Of a stretch of DNA of 64,000 nucleotides, positions 39,101-50,098 are shown piece after piece. The translations under genes and the position numbers were made by a program. The notes under the pieces were generated by a model. It had not been told where the DNA came from and made no database searches. It saw only the letters and a program-made list of their open reading frames with translations. The DNA is from Alitta virens (taxonomy: Eukaryota > Annelida > Polychaeta > Phyllodocida > Nereididae): the NCBI GenBank assembly GCA_932294295.1, contig OW028575.1:15318058-15382057 (forward strand). The letters are read 5' to 3'. Positions within the stretch are counted from its first letter, which is position 1; each line of letters begins with the position of its first letter.

Positions 39101-42100
39101 GGCTGATATATGATGACAGATATGATCAATGATTGGAGGAATTCAGAAATATAATCTCGCACATAAAATGGAATTCCATATTGCTGAATGATCTCAAACA
39201 CCTACTGTTCACTGGGTCTTTGGAACTACAAAATCTATTATGAGTCGAGTAATCTTCATGGGAATTTTGCACTTCCGAGGAATAAATATACACAAGTTCA
39301 ACGAAGGTCAAATATTGATCATGTTCTCAAGACTCACATAATCCACGATTAACGTAGGCCCTAATCTATATGAAAATTGTACTAAAGTTTTAATTCTGAT
39401 GTAGTAATGACCAGGTCACTGTAAAGCAGACCATGCAGTCTGTTTAGGACCTGTACGTGGTTTGACTGGTTTCAAAAGTTATTACGAGGCTTTCTTGGAG
39501 ACTGGGCCCTTCATATTTTAAACACCAATTTATTCGAGAGAAAAATATGATTAATTGATGTTTATGTTCAGTTGTACAAATTACTACCAACATGTCATTA
39601 AGCCTTTGGGAAGAGTAGCTTTATTCAATATTCAATATTCAATACCACCACCTTGTAATGGTGCACTAACAAGTTGTTTATGCCTCAGTTCCGACACCCG
39701 TGGTTACAATACTCCACCTGGCGGAAGAACTGACATGCAACACTTCCAAGTACAACATGACACATGAAGACTGTAATATCATAGACGACCATCCTGATCC
39801 ACTACATACATCTGCTACCACCATGACAACAAAATAGGCGTAATATAATCATAACGAGTACTCACTGGTTAGGAAGAACTGAGTAATCCAGTGGAATCTC
39901 TTTTTTGCAACTGTAAATTTTGAAGTTCCGATTTGAAGGCCCAGGAGTGGACATTCGATTGGGAACGAAGTCGTCGAAATTGTAAAATTCCGCTGGAATT
40001 TCTTCATATCTGAAACAATAAAGTTTAATTATATCCAGGTCATTTACTCATAGTATGTTTGGAACAGTTCAAGGAAGTGTCACTAGTTTTCTATTGAGCA
40101 GATATGAATATACTTATTCAGTCAAGAGTCTGAAGACACAATGTTTCGATGGACCTACCTCAATAATTTTTGTGCAACTGTTTATGTATGGTAAAGGAGG
40201 GTATTATCGACAGGGTGGGTATTTTTCGACACTTAAATTAGTGTTAACATTTTAATGTGAGTGTCGATAATACCCGCCCTGTCGATAATACCCTCCTTTA
40301 CAGTAATATATATTTCCTGTTTATGTAAATTCAAATATACATGCAGATATCACGGCCTATAGTAGTATACACTGTAACATTTTGCCATACATGTACTCTT
40401 AAGATGGTTTTGAACCGTGCAGACATACAGGTTTATGCATGTTTCGCTTTAAAAGTATAAATAAATCAAGTGATACTTTCAATTTCAGTATCAGGACGAA
40501 ACGGGCATGTCAGGGAATATATACCAAGGTATATAATAAAAATACAATTGTTGATTATTTTCCAGAATTTAACTTTTCTATCTTACTTACATGCTTGGTA
40601 AAGAAGACATGGAACGAGAAGCTTGTTCTCTGAACGTTTTGCGTAATCTCCTCAGAACGCTCATTTTGCCAAAATTATTTATATATTTTGACTATAATCC
40701 ATGATTCTATAACCATATTAATAACAGAATTATTAACAATGTTAAGTATATGCAACTGCATAATTAACTTCCAGGCTCATTATCATTGAACTAAAATTTC
40801 AATTCATAAAATTGTGCATCCATTTCGTTAGCAAGTCTAATACATTATTTGTGATCCAAATATATTACTGGTGTTTCCGATTTCCATCAAAAGAATTCAT
40901 CCATCCTTGATCAGACATGCTTATTAGCTTGTAAACAAATGATTACAAATGATCAGCTAGAATATTCACACAGTAAACACATCCTGCCCCAGTCAATTAT
41001 GAAATATGAATTAAGCAAATCTCTTGCATCCTGAACCAGGAACATGTTAAATTGGGGTCACTTATAAAAAGGTCACATGTACCAGGTAGAATAATAATTT
41101 TTATAATTAATTCAAGGCTAATCTATAACTGATGCCCAAGTTATTAATAGCGAAAATGTTCCTAGTGACTTTCATTATGACATAAGACTGGGTGATTTGT
41201 CGTAATTTTGGGATACCCTTACAGCGAACTACTGTCACAAATAACTTTCCCAGTCAAATGGTTATGTGGTATATTTTTTTATATTTCCCACGAGTGGACA
41301 GATTGTTCAGGATTCGCGAGTGGCGTTAGCCACGAGTGAATTCTGAAGCCAATCTGTCCACGAGTGAGGGAATATAAAAAATATACCACATATCCACTTG
41401 GGTCTTATTTATTGTTTTAAAGCGGCAATGCTAGTTTAAATGGCGAAGTGCTTAGCTACAAAAAGTGATTTTATTTTTTTTTGTCATTGGCCTGCCATAC
41501 ATTGAAGTATGTTGTATACATTTCCCGTCCGTGTAAGGTAAACCATGTGGTATATATATGTATACCACATATAGGCTGTACCACATGGCTTTTCTATGTG
41601 GTATACAGGTTATTGTGGGATATTTCACTATAACGAATAATTTTAATATGTAAAAATACTGCACTTAAGATCCTGAGAGTATATCAATAGTCAATTTGGG
41701 GATATATATTTACTAATAATAATAATAATATATACCTCAAACTTTTAATGATAAAAATAATTCATCCAAGTGAATTATAATACATAATTTAAATGTAGAA
41801 CAAGTTACCTAAAACTTGTAACAGCTGTAAGCCATGGGAACGGACTAGAGTAGCCTTTGCAGTACATGAAACACATTAATTACACAAAGCATCATGGAGT
41901 ATGGTGCATAATTAATTCATGTAATCAGTTCTTTCCTTTTTATCTTAATCTCCTTTGGCAAGTTTCTCAAGATGTTGGATTTTCTCACAAGAACTCCCCT
42001 TTGTTACACAAAGTAAGCTGACTCAGTCAGACTGTGCAAAGAGATAAAAAAAACTTCTAAAGAACAATCTTGCCAAGTCAGCATCATGCTTCGTAAGGAG

Positions 42101-42960
42101 AAAATACAGAAACTTGGGCAGAAGATCTGTTTCCACATCACCACTCACACAAGACAAAAGAGAATTAACTAGTTTTCCACTGTGTTCCACTAAGCATGAT
42201 GTAACTTTCCCAAGTCTTCTTTTAAAGGTCATGCACCTCAGGTTGAAATAGGCTCAACCTAGAACAGGCAAAGTACATTGTGTCCTTAAAACTAAACTGT
42301 TAAGCCACTGCATAAATCGTATAAAGCGTATAGTCCACATTTTGGAATTTCTTTTTATTTCTTTTTTATTTGATGACCATCTCAGCACCTGACTATCCTT
42401 TCAGCACGTTTTACAAAGGCGTGAAAACCCCAAAAGATGCATGTTTCTTTACAAACAAATGCAAGAAGTTGTTGTTAATAGATTACCTTGAAGGCTTGAA
42501 CAGTTGCTTTTTACAAAAGACAAGAAATGCCACTCGGGGAAACTGCCTGAGGATGAATGATGAGAACATGCCAACTGGAATGGCAGTCCACAGACTCAAC
42601 ACCAGTGTATCATTATTCCACGGGTGGGGTCTTTTTACCTACCCAGTATAGGAACCAGACACAGAGTACTATGTAATAAAACTTCAAAACCAGGACTTAC
42701 AGACTAGATGACTCGGGACAGGCCATATCGAGGTAGCTCTGGTGTAATCCATTATTCTTCCATGAGAAGAGGGAGCCACTGTCGTAGAACTTGTCTATGT
42801 CCTTTTCAGGGTCCTCGGGTACAGGGCTCAAGGTCAAACCCTCTTCTAGAAGGTCATCCAGGTCAAGTTCTATTGGCTGATAGCCCTCCACAGAGATCAT
42901 GGGGTCACAGGACATGCTGTCATCACTGTCATTGCTGGACCAGCAGCTGCTCATCTTCAT
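32906..42960 (-). CDS. Unassigned four-exon gene encoding a 271-residue protein
   Basis: Four minus-strand coding exons (42701-42960, 39866-40009, 38378-38545, 32906-33149) join in frame through three phase-2 introns of about 2.7, 1.3 and 5.2 kb. They give 271 residues ending in TGA at 32906-32908. The start ATG (42958-42960) is supported by an in-frame TGA a few codons upstream. Residues 1-90 are acidic and serine-rich, with IELDLDDLLEEGLTLSP, which contains an LxxLL-type motif and resembles a short activation or docking segment. Residues 90-134 have EFYNFDDFVPNRMSTPGPS. Residues 135-230 are basic and helical (LCEDGMQYMARKVGHGCSS, VLLAWQDSFLQMKQRLLALD). There is no signal peptide, membrane segment or catalytic motif. 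Codon use and splice phases argue for a real gene. I do not recognise the family; a nuclear or cytosolic regulator would fit the composition, but that is inference. The 3' exon is the least certain part. Confidence 0.72.
33879..33894. promoter_or_regulatory. Paired CACGTG E-boxes
   Basis: Two perfect CACGTG palindromes start 10 bases apart in the third intron of the 271-residue gene, flanked by GACGTC and TGACGTT words. They may be an intronic bHLH binding site. Confidence 0.3.
35040..35275 (+). mobile_element. Probable SINE or similar dispersed repeat, third type
   Basis: It contains TGCTGGTGCAAGTGAAAGAT followed by CCCACCGTCAG, resembling the conserved central stretch (CTGGTGCACGTTAAAGATCC) found in SINE-like repeats of many marine invertebrates. 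No clear tRNA head is visible. The match is from memory of the motif, not from a search. Confidence 0.35.
36394..36425. repeat. AT dinucleotide microsatellite
   Basis: (TA)n directly adjoining the tail of the SINE at 36425-36770, a common target or product of SINE insertion. Confidence 0.85.
36425..36770 (-). mobile_element. tRNA-derived SINE, near full length
   Basis: Read on the minus strand, a tRNA-like head begins at about 36765 with an A box (TAGTGGTTAAAG) and a B box (GGTTCGATCC), then a core with a GTGCCTTGAACATGG stretch, then a tail containing ATCTCATCACTACGTTTGCC and CTCTGGCAGCTG. It lies in the third intron of the 271-residue gene. A second tail fragment sits at about 36795-36830. 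This is the best reference copy of the family in the window. Confidence 0.7.
38378..38545 (-). CDS. Unassigned gene, third coding exon
   Basis: 168 bases, residues 135-190, acceptor TTTCTTGCTCAG, donor GTGGGTC. It encodes MALKLCEDGMQYMARKVGHG, CSSKVRCLRNLM and YRVDPVTPEGQEVLLAWQD, a cysteine-containing basic helical region. Confidence 0.74.
39866..40009 (-). CDS. Unassigned gene, second coding exon
   Basis: 144 bases, residues 87-134, with acceptor ATTGTTTCAG and donor GTGAGTAC. It encodes YEEIPAEFYNFDDFVPNR and IPLDYSVLPN. It was not found as a long open frame; it is supported by two strong splice sites and by phase agreement with both neighbours. Confidence 0.72.
40191..40301. mobile_element. 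Foldback (MITE-like) element, about 42-bp arms
   Basis: 40191-40235 and 40260-40301 are near-perfect reverse complements starting GTAAAGGAGGGTATTATCGA. Each arm also repeats GGGTATTATCGACA internally. It lies in the first intron of the 271-residue gene. No transposase is present, so any movement would be non-autonomous. Confidence 0.6.
41250..41402. mobile_element. Foldback (MITE-like) element with CACGAGTG motifs
   Basis: The left arm from about 41263 (TATGTGGTATAT, CCACGAGTGGACAGATTG) and the right arm ending at about 41392 (CAATCTGTCCACGAGTG, ATATACCACATA) are imperfect reverse complements of about 62 bases. Weaker pairing extends outwards to about 41250 and 41402. The CACGAGTG word appears four times in the two arms. 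Confidence 0.6.
41545..41605. repeat. Two adjacent hairpins sharing the TGTGGTATA end motif
   Basis: ATGTGGTATA (41545-41554) pairs with TATACCACAT (41561-41570), and ACCACAT (41580-41586) pairs with ATGTGGT (41596-41602). The word matches the tips of the foldback at 41263-41392, so these are probably remnants of the same family. Confidence 0.45.
42625..42690 (-). mobile_element. Short SINE core fragment
   Basis: It contains only the AAAAAGACCCCACCCGTGG part of the SINE core and adjoining bases. It lies just inside the first intron of the 271-residue gene, next to the donor. Confidence 0.35.
42701..42960 (-). CDS. Unassigned gene, first coding exon
   Basis: 260 coding bases, residues 1-86 plus two bases of codon 87. 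The transcribed exon extends to 42992, where a TTATCTTTCAG acceptor indicates a separate upstream non-coding exon. Donor GTAAGTCC. The encoded segment is strongly acidic (PEDPEKDIDKFYDSGSLFSW). A plus-strand open frame across the same bases is a shadow. Confidence 0.75.
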
Positions 42961-42978
42961 CTTGCCTCAAAAGGCATG
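42957..42978 (-). promoter_or_regulatory. Upstream ORF overlapping the start of the 271-residue gene
   Basis: In the 5' UTR of the first coding exon an ATG opens a six-residue frame (MPFEAR) whose TGA overlaps the main ATG as ATGA. This overlap is seen directly. Such an arrangement can permit termination-reinitiation or dampen translation; whether it does so here is inference. Confidence 0.45.
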
Positions 42979-43789
42979 GGGATAACTTCACTCTGAAAGA
43001 TAAGATTACAAATTGTTAAGTTGTAATGAAATATTTGGAAAGTTCCCAAACTTGTTGATATAGTTTCAGTTGTAAACACAGAATGCTAGTACAGCTTTCT
43101 CATAATAGTGTTGTGATGGCCCTTGAATAGTAAAACTATTGGATCTGCTCAGACGTTGAAAAAATAAAAACCATCCTCATTGTACGAAAATTCAGGTGTC
43201 TAGTTATGTACCTTGTGGGTACCGTAGGAAAGGGCACAGGGTGCGCAGTTCAATAAAAGCCAGTCAGTATCCAGTCATTCATGCAGATCTCGAGTCGCAA
43301 ATTTCAAGTACAGAAAAGAGGCAGTGACACAACCAAATATTTCGGTGGTGAGTTAGTAAAGTGGTGAGTCGTCCTGTGTATCCCCTCCCCCCCCCCCCCC
43401 CCGGGAATTCTAATACAGCAGATTCCACACACCGGACAAATTCAAAAATAAAAGAAGAGGTTAAAGAGAAGCAATCATGGCACTATAAATAACAAAATAC
43501 TCCTCATTACAAACATGTGAAGTCAATGCGAAATAAGAAAGTGCCTACAGAATTGAAAAAACCCAACTGTTGTAGAGAAAAACTCGTCTTGCTATAAACA
43601 CTCCTTTGTGGAAGGAAATGCAGCTTAAACCAGACATTCCAAAAGTTCTATAAATCTTCAGGATTTGCATCTAAGATTCTGTTCTCTCTCCCCACCAAAA
43701 ACAAAAAAAGGTTGACATTTGTTAAAAAATGTGGATTGCCTTTACTGATATCCACTGAAAATAGAAATACATGAAATTCATCCATCTTT

Positions 43790-43948
43790 CTTTCTGTCTA
43801 TCTATCCGTGAGGCCATCCGTTAGGCTGTCGGTGAGCCTGTCAAACTGTCTTAAAAAAAATAAAAAGGAACACAGACCAATCAATCAATCAATTAATCAA
43901 TCAATCAACCTGTCAATCTATGTATCTATGTATCTATCTATCTGTCAC
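43790..43948 (+). repeat. Compound TCTA, CAAT and ATCT microsatellite
   Basis: Tetranucleotide tracts TCTATCTATC, AATCAATCAATC and ATGTATCTATC interrupted by unique sequence with GGCTGTCGGTGAGCC. Confidence 0.8.
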
Positions 43949-46900
43949 TGTCCCATAAATTCTCAAGCTAAAACACTGAACACAATATCTCCCTTTTTAA
44001 GAATAGACAATGAACAATGTACGTACGAATGTCATGCTGAGTATCATCCTTTTATAGCAAGCAGTATCATCCGCAGTGCAGTATCAAAACCACAGTGTCA
44101 TCCTCAATCTAATAACAAATATTGTACCATCCTCAATGAAATACCAAATTAAAGTATCACCACTCACCAGTGGTGTCTAAAAAGAGAAGTATAATCCAAC
44201 ACTAAAGTATTGAAAAAATAACTGTATTCTCTTTGGATATAGACAAACAACAGACAGCATAATCTCTGGCATATCGTATACATGTACACAAGGCACAATT
44301 TGTTCAGTTCCTCTACTTCCCTCAATACCATATCCACCTAACAACTTAGCAGTGCTGTGAACCTCTTCTAGCCCATATCATGTTACTCTGCCATGAAATC
44401 ATTAGAACTAGCTTAGAGTGCAGATTTGTATCAAAAGTTATGTCCACCGTATAATTGCTTGTTTGACTACAATAAAGCCTTCGACAATATTTGGATTGTG
44501 TCATCCCAAGACCTTGTTCTACAGACACATGTGCTCACTCGAAGAGGTCAGACATGACTTGAGCAGACAGACCTCATAATCTCCAAGTGCCATGCACAGT
44601 CTCAACCCCTTATTTGCCCTTCCTTATCATAAACCCTTGAAGGAGAATTCCCCTCCCAACCTCCAAACCTAAGCCCTTTTGCTAAGATATCAATTAACCC
44701 AAGATTATCCTTCCACATTCCAGCACAAATTTTAAACCTTTTTTCTTCTACACCCTTTTTTCGTATTTTTGTTTATTTTGTGAAATATATGCAGGAAACA
44801 AATCATAAAAAGGATGTAATTGTAGATGTTACACAAAACACAACCAATACGTAACTTAATAATTTGATCAGGTACACATTACACTTGTGTAATTACTGTG
44901 TTATCAACCATGCCTTAAGAATGTGAGACTGTTTACAATATATAATCTAAAATGAATGGAAAACAGTAAAAAGAAAAAAAGTACAATTTTTAAAATATAA
45001 AATGTCCACAAATTTCTGAAGAAACTTTCTCAGTAGCGTAAAATATGGAATAAATCAACTTAAAAGTGCAGGAGATACGCTATCACAGTTTTTAAGATTG
45101 CTAAGGCACACAATTTAGAAAACTAAGAAAAGAGCTTTACCTTAGCTGACAATACTTCTGCTAAGCATTAAAGATCTTGAAGGGCCTTTCTCTTCACACT
45201 TTTAGTCTTCAAACTTAGTCATCCTAAGTGTCCCTTTATAACACTGGCCTATGAATTTCATTTGTTTTCATTGGCTCATGATTTGCAAATATTGCTGCAG
45301 TGTTTGACCATGCCCCAGGCACGATGACATGGTCAATGATCTTTGCAAATATTAGCTGACTTAAGGGCATTACCTCAGGACAACAAGGTCTATCAAGGGT
45401 GTGTATGATAGTCATGGGGACTACAACATTAGTAGACAATTACCCAACAGGGAATAGCATCATTATACAAGTATGGTACATGTATGATGGATGGGTGTTG
45501 TCCTTTACCTTTAGAACTGATCACCTGTTACATGTTAACATCCTGAGATGAGAGTATTCAAGAATGGTACAGTATCCTTGTGGCTCGCATTAATCACATT
45601 GTACATATAACTGTTCATTATGTAGTCACTCATGAAATTCCATAAACAAAAACAAATTATGCATATATATCAATTCACCAAAATTTGCGAGTCCTAATGA
45701 CATTATTTCAGACTACGATTGCTTAATTTTATTGACTGGGGAAATATTTGACAATCAAAATGGTACCATACACTGCATCATAAAGTCCTTGTTTAGGTCA
45801 TATTAAGAGAAAATGGCACCAATATTCTAATGTTTCCAGAATAGAACTTAAACATAGAAATGCTCTCATTATCAGTTCAGAATCTTCATACTAGGTGGCA
45901 TGCTAAAGCGCCCCTATCAGAAATCTCTGTAATTACCCATGCCAAAGCACCAAGCATCAATGACTGCAGCCATAACAAATGGTCAGTGCCTTACTGGACA
46001 AAGTAACTGACACTGGATGTCTGGTTGACCACAAATGACCAAGGGCTAGTGCTCTGTAATCGCTCATAAAACCCCAGGGGTCAGTGGTCATTGCTCAATG
46101 CAAATTGGGGTAGGTATTGTTCAGTCAGGTCTTTAAATAAAGGCCCCAAAATAAATACTCAAGAGACAGCAATGTTGTCTACAAAAAGATAAAATATATT
46201 TCTCAGACTTGGTCTTAGAGGTTAAGTTTCCCAGCACCGTCCTCAAAAAGTAAAAAAAAATTCATTTAAATGCATTCAAAACACATATCTGCAAACACAC
46301 TTAGTTATACAAATTCATGCAATCAACCACAACTTCACATTTCCAGTTATTCCAGTAATTTTTCATCATTTATACTGAACTTATCACAATGCCTCGAGAC
46401 TGAATAAAGGTATACCATTTCTGCATTGAGTTTGTTAAAAACCATTGAAAAAAAAGTATTCAAAAGTCACAGCTTTTATTATTCATCTTCCTTCCTTTTA
46501 TGGAAAAGAAGGGCAGATATTTGTTACCTAAGCTCCAAACCCCCATTTGGCAGTTTACCTTTCACTGCACTTACTGGGCAGACGACCATGAATGGACTAT
46601 TCTTAATTCGACCCCCTGTGGTCAGTGGTTGTCCAGGGGCTGGTCAGTCCCTCCCACTCCAGACATATGAACTGCCAAAATGACCTCTGCCCTCGGGCTA
46701 TTCTTAATTATAGACTCTTAATTGGCTTCCATGCCAACCTATTTATACAGGAAAACACGACCTGTATCAGTTTAACCTAACCAGTTGGTATCAGTCAGAA
46801 CTGACATCATAAAATAAAACTGATATCATCACATATGGCACTTATCTCGGCACCAATCGCATAAATCAGATGGTCCGAAAAGTAAATATTTTCAGTCTGG

Positions 46901-48309
46901 CTTGTCAACAATCATGCTAGAACAGTTCCATTCAAAATTCATAAATAAATCTAACCCTCCAAACATCAGGGGTTAAGGTCATACGAAAAATTTGTTTACG
47001 GGATAAATTTCACCCTTTTCAGTGAAATTTGTTAAAGCCCCTTCCACATAAATAACTTCCTGTCCCTTTCGACCCGAGTAGGACATGATTTTCAGGTGCA
47101 AGCAAATCACCATGGCAACAGAAAAGTTTTCAATAAACTCACCAAACTAACCCGAGTGATCGTCCTGTCATGCCTATCTAAATTTGTGTGTCAAGAAATT
47201 CATCAATTCGAATTAAAAGAAGATCATTTAACAATGAATGATTTCCTTACAAAACTACGCCTTGTGGTAATATTTCATTTCACTTTCTATTTTGTTATTT
47301 TGTTAAAATTTAACTCTTTTTTTTTTTCTTCTAAATTCAGAGCATTATGTCAAGAATATTGTTTTTATTAAACCTTTTTAAAAACTATTCATCGGTAGAC
47401 TTGCACAAAGAGATACTTCTGAATGAAATTGAAATCGTTCTCAGTTGATTAAAGGGACATTTTGCAGAAAATCGACATTTCGCTCAATCCACATTTGATG
47501 GGTAGTTAGTTAATAATAGTGTGCACGTTACAAATACCAGTGTCCCGCAAACCTAAAAAGTAACAATTGGAATTTAAAAAAAAAATTCGAATGCCGTGGC
47601 ATTCAATAACATTCGAACATCTGTCAATGTTACACACTGAGATGCAACTTTTGTCACTTTTTAATAATTCACTAGTTGAAAAATGTCAATAAAAGTACAA
47701 CGTAGGGCATATGACTGATATTGATTTCTTTGAGCAATTGACTTTTTAGTACTATTGCCTGGATAACCAAGGACAGTCACATAAATAGCATTAGCCTTGT
47801 AAATGCTTTCACGTTAAAATGGTTTTATTTTGCCCCATCTTCATAATGTCTATAATTAACTGTCTTTTCTATGTCAAGTGAAGTTGTAAAATTTAAAAAC
47901 GTTATATTGTTGCAAAATTATGTAATTTGTATAAGTGCTTTAATTACGCTTATGACTTAGTGAATATTTACAATATTGTCATATTAAGAAAAGAAGACTT
48001 ATTATTATATTTACCTTATTAGGGTACCATAAATGTACAAATACTTTAGTAAAAACATCATATGTAACTATTGTCTAACATCACCTTGGCAACAAACTAG
48101 ATGCTGCAGCTGACAACAGTTTTCTTAAGTGCAATTAAGGTCAATTAATTCAATGTAAACACATAATTAGTGCTAATTAGGACTCACCGTATCTTTCAGA
48201 AACCTAAAGGTATCCAAGTGGATAGCAACAAACATGCCTACAAACTGTTACAAGGTTGCAGTGTGTTTTCAATTCCTCGAGTGCTTATGAATTATGCATC
48301 AGTTTGGCA

Positions 48310-48410
48310 TCAGGACGTTGCGCTGTACGCGCACAACGTGCTTCTGTTGCTCGTCATGACGTACTGACGTTACGTTTTGACGTTCTACATGACGCTGCAT
48401 ATTACGGTCA
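48310..48410. promoter_or_regulatory. CpG-rich cluster of TGACGT (CRE-like) sites
   Basis: TGACGT at 48357-48362, 48365-48370 and 48378-48383 and TGACGC at 48390-48395 lie in a locally CpG-rich patch with TACGCGCACAACGTG just upstream. It sits about 5.4 kb upstream of the acceptor at 42993, where an unseen 5' non-coding exon of the 271-residue gene must lie further out, so it is a possible promoter for that gene. Confidence 0.35.
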
Positions 48411-49969
48411 GTTGCACACTGCAAACCCCACCCCCCCCCCCCTCTACATTTAATTATTTTGGGGTAATGTAGATTCAGTACATCAGACTAGTTAACAACT
48501 CAAGATCTCCCTCCTGAGTTTTGAAGAGAGAGCCTCATACTGGAGTTAGTGAAAGTCTACTACTACATCTACTTAATGCTAATTTAAAATAGATTATTCT
48601 TCCAATCAAATTTAATAAGACAAATGACATTAAAAAACAAGACATTGATAAATATCTAAATCAGTAAACGAAATCAATCTGGAGAAAAAAAACTTTTATT
48701 TGTGTAAATCTGGGTTTTTTTTTCTGTCTAGTTTGTTATCAGAACACCTGATCACTTAGCAAAGTGAAAACCAGTAAGTTTCAATGTAAACACAGCGTAG
48801 AAGGGAAATGGGCATTTTGCGTGGATCCACACATTTGGAAAGATCTCAGTATCTCAGTGATCAGACTTGAAAGACTGCGGTATTTTCCCTTAATGGACTG
48901 GATCTGGCAGAAAAAAATGGATTGGGAGTCATATGAGCTGTGCTATGTCAGAGAATAAACTCTTAGATCTCGACAAAAAAAAAGTCTTAAATAAGTATAC
49001 TTATTCTATGAAAGGGTGCTTGAGATACTGCAACAAGGCACACAATTTAGTTAAATTGTTTTAAAGATCTAATATAATTTCTAAAATATATGACTTTGTA
49101 ACTCGGCCTACACATAATATGATAGGCCTATGTACCAAAATAGGCCCTATTATCTTGAGTGCACTGCTATAAGTTATGCATGGCAACCTGGAAAAATAGG
49201 CACAAATAAGTTGAAATAGCTTTGTTCCCCAATTGAAAAACATTCACTAAAAAGCAGCAACCTTTTGATATACCCCAAGCCTTTCATTGTGCACACTTAG
49301 GTTTGCATAACAATCACTTGTTACAAAGCATTTGCACAGCTTCCATTGGGGCACCTATTGTGACGTCACCATATAGAATCGACGAGGCACCCCTTTTGTT
49401 GTTTGGCATTTTTAAGAGAAGGGTAATTAGTAATTACCTCGGCCCAGAAAAGGGTGCTAACCCAAACTTGCACGTGCTACCATAACAGTTTTATTAAAAT
49501 AACTGAACAAATTAATGATAATAATATAATATAGTGAACCTGTGTGGATTCTAGGGATATTTTTGTGTAATAAGAGGAAAAAATTAATAATTTTCCTGTA
49601 ATTGAAGTAATCATAAAACTAAGCTTTGAGTTACATTGTGTGACTTGTGAGAGTTGAACCTGGGTCTGCTCTCCTGATCTAAGTTGAACAGGTAGGCCTA
49701 CTTAGTTAAAGTAGTCTGACATTTGTAGCACTTTGTATCCCGTATTTCCTAAAAATGTTCCACTCCAGCCTACCCTAAACTTTACAACTTTTCAATTCAT
49801 TTCGTGTTCCATGCTGTTCTTATCAGCTTTTGACTTTTCTGTTAGACACGCGCGTCCAAGAAATGTTCATGTGTAAAATCCATTTATCAATTTCTCCGTT
49901 GAAAAGCAAAGTTGACATGCATTCTGTCAGATCTCAAATCACTGACAAGAAATCGCAATGTCACGATCA

Positions 49970-50098
49970 AATCATGCCGCAGCCTCTCAATGCTACTGGA
50001 CTGAAACTTAGTTTATTTTATTTGCCCTAGCCTAGAAGTGTCCAGGGCGGGCATGGAAATCAGGACTTTAGACAGACGCTTTAACCACTAGGCCACCC
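49970..50098 (-). mobile_element. SINE fragment, same family, internal deletion
   Basis: Minus strand: head GGGTGGCCTAGTGGTTAAAG joined almost directly to the tail segment that includes AAGTTTCAGTCCAGTAGCA. The core and B-box region are largely lost or degraded. Confidence 0.55.

Noticed and set aside
42370..42651. 93-codon plus-strand open frame
   Set aside because: No splice support, and its end falls in a SINE core fragment.
42708..43019. 103-codon plus-strand open frame
   Set aside because: Shadow of the first coding exon of the 271-residue gene, whose start, donor and downstream phases support the minus strand.
43808..44152. 114-codon plus-strand frame
   Set aside because: Mostly translated tetranucleotide repeats.
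45236..45439. Minus-strand frame with PMTIIHTLDRPCCPE and a GTAATG donor
   Set aside because: Open length is near chance and it includes a local duplicated ATATTTGCAAA word; no acceptor or homology.
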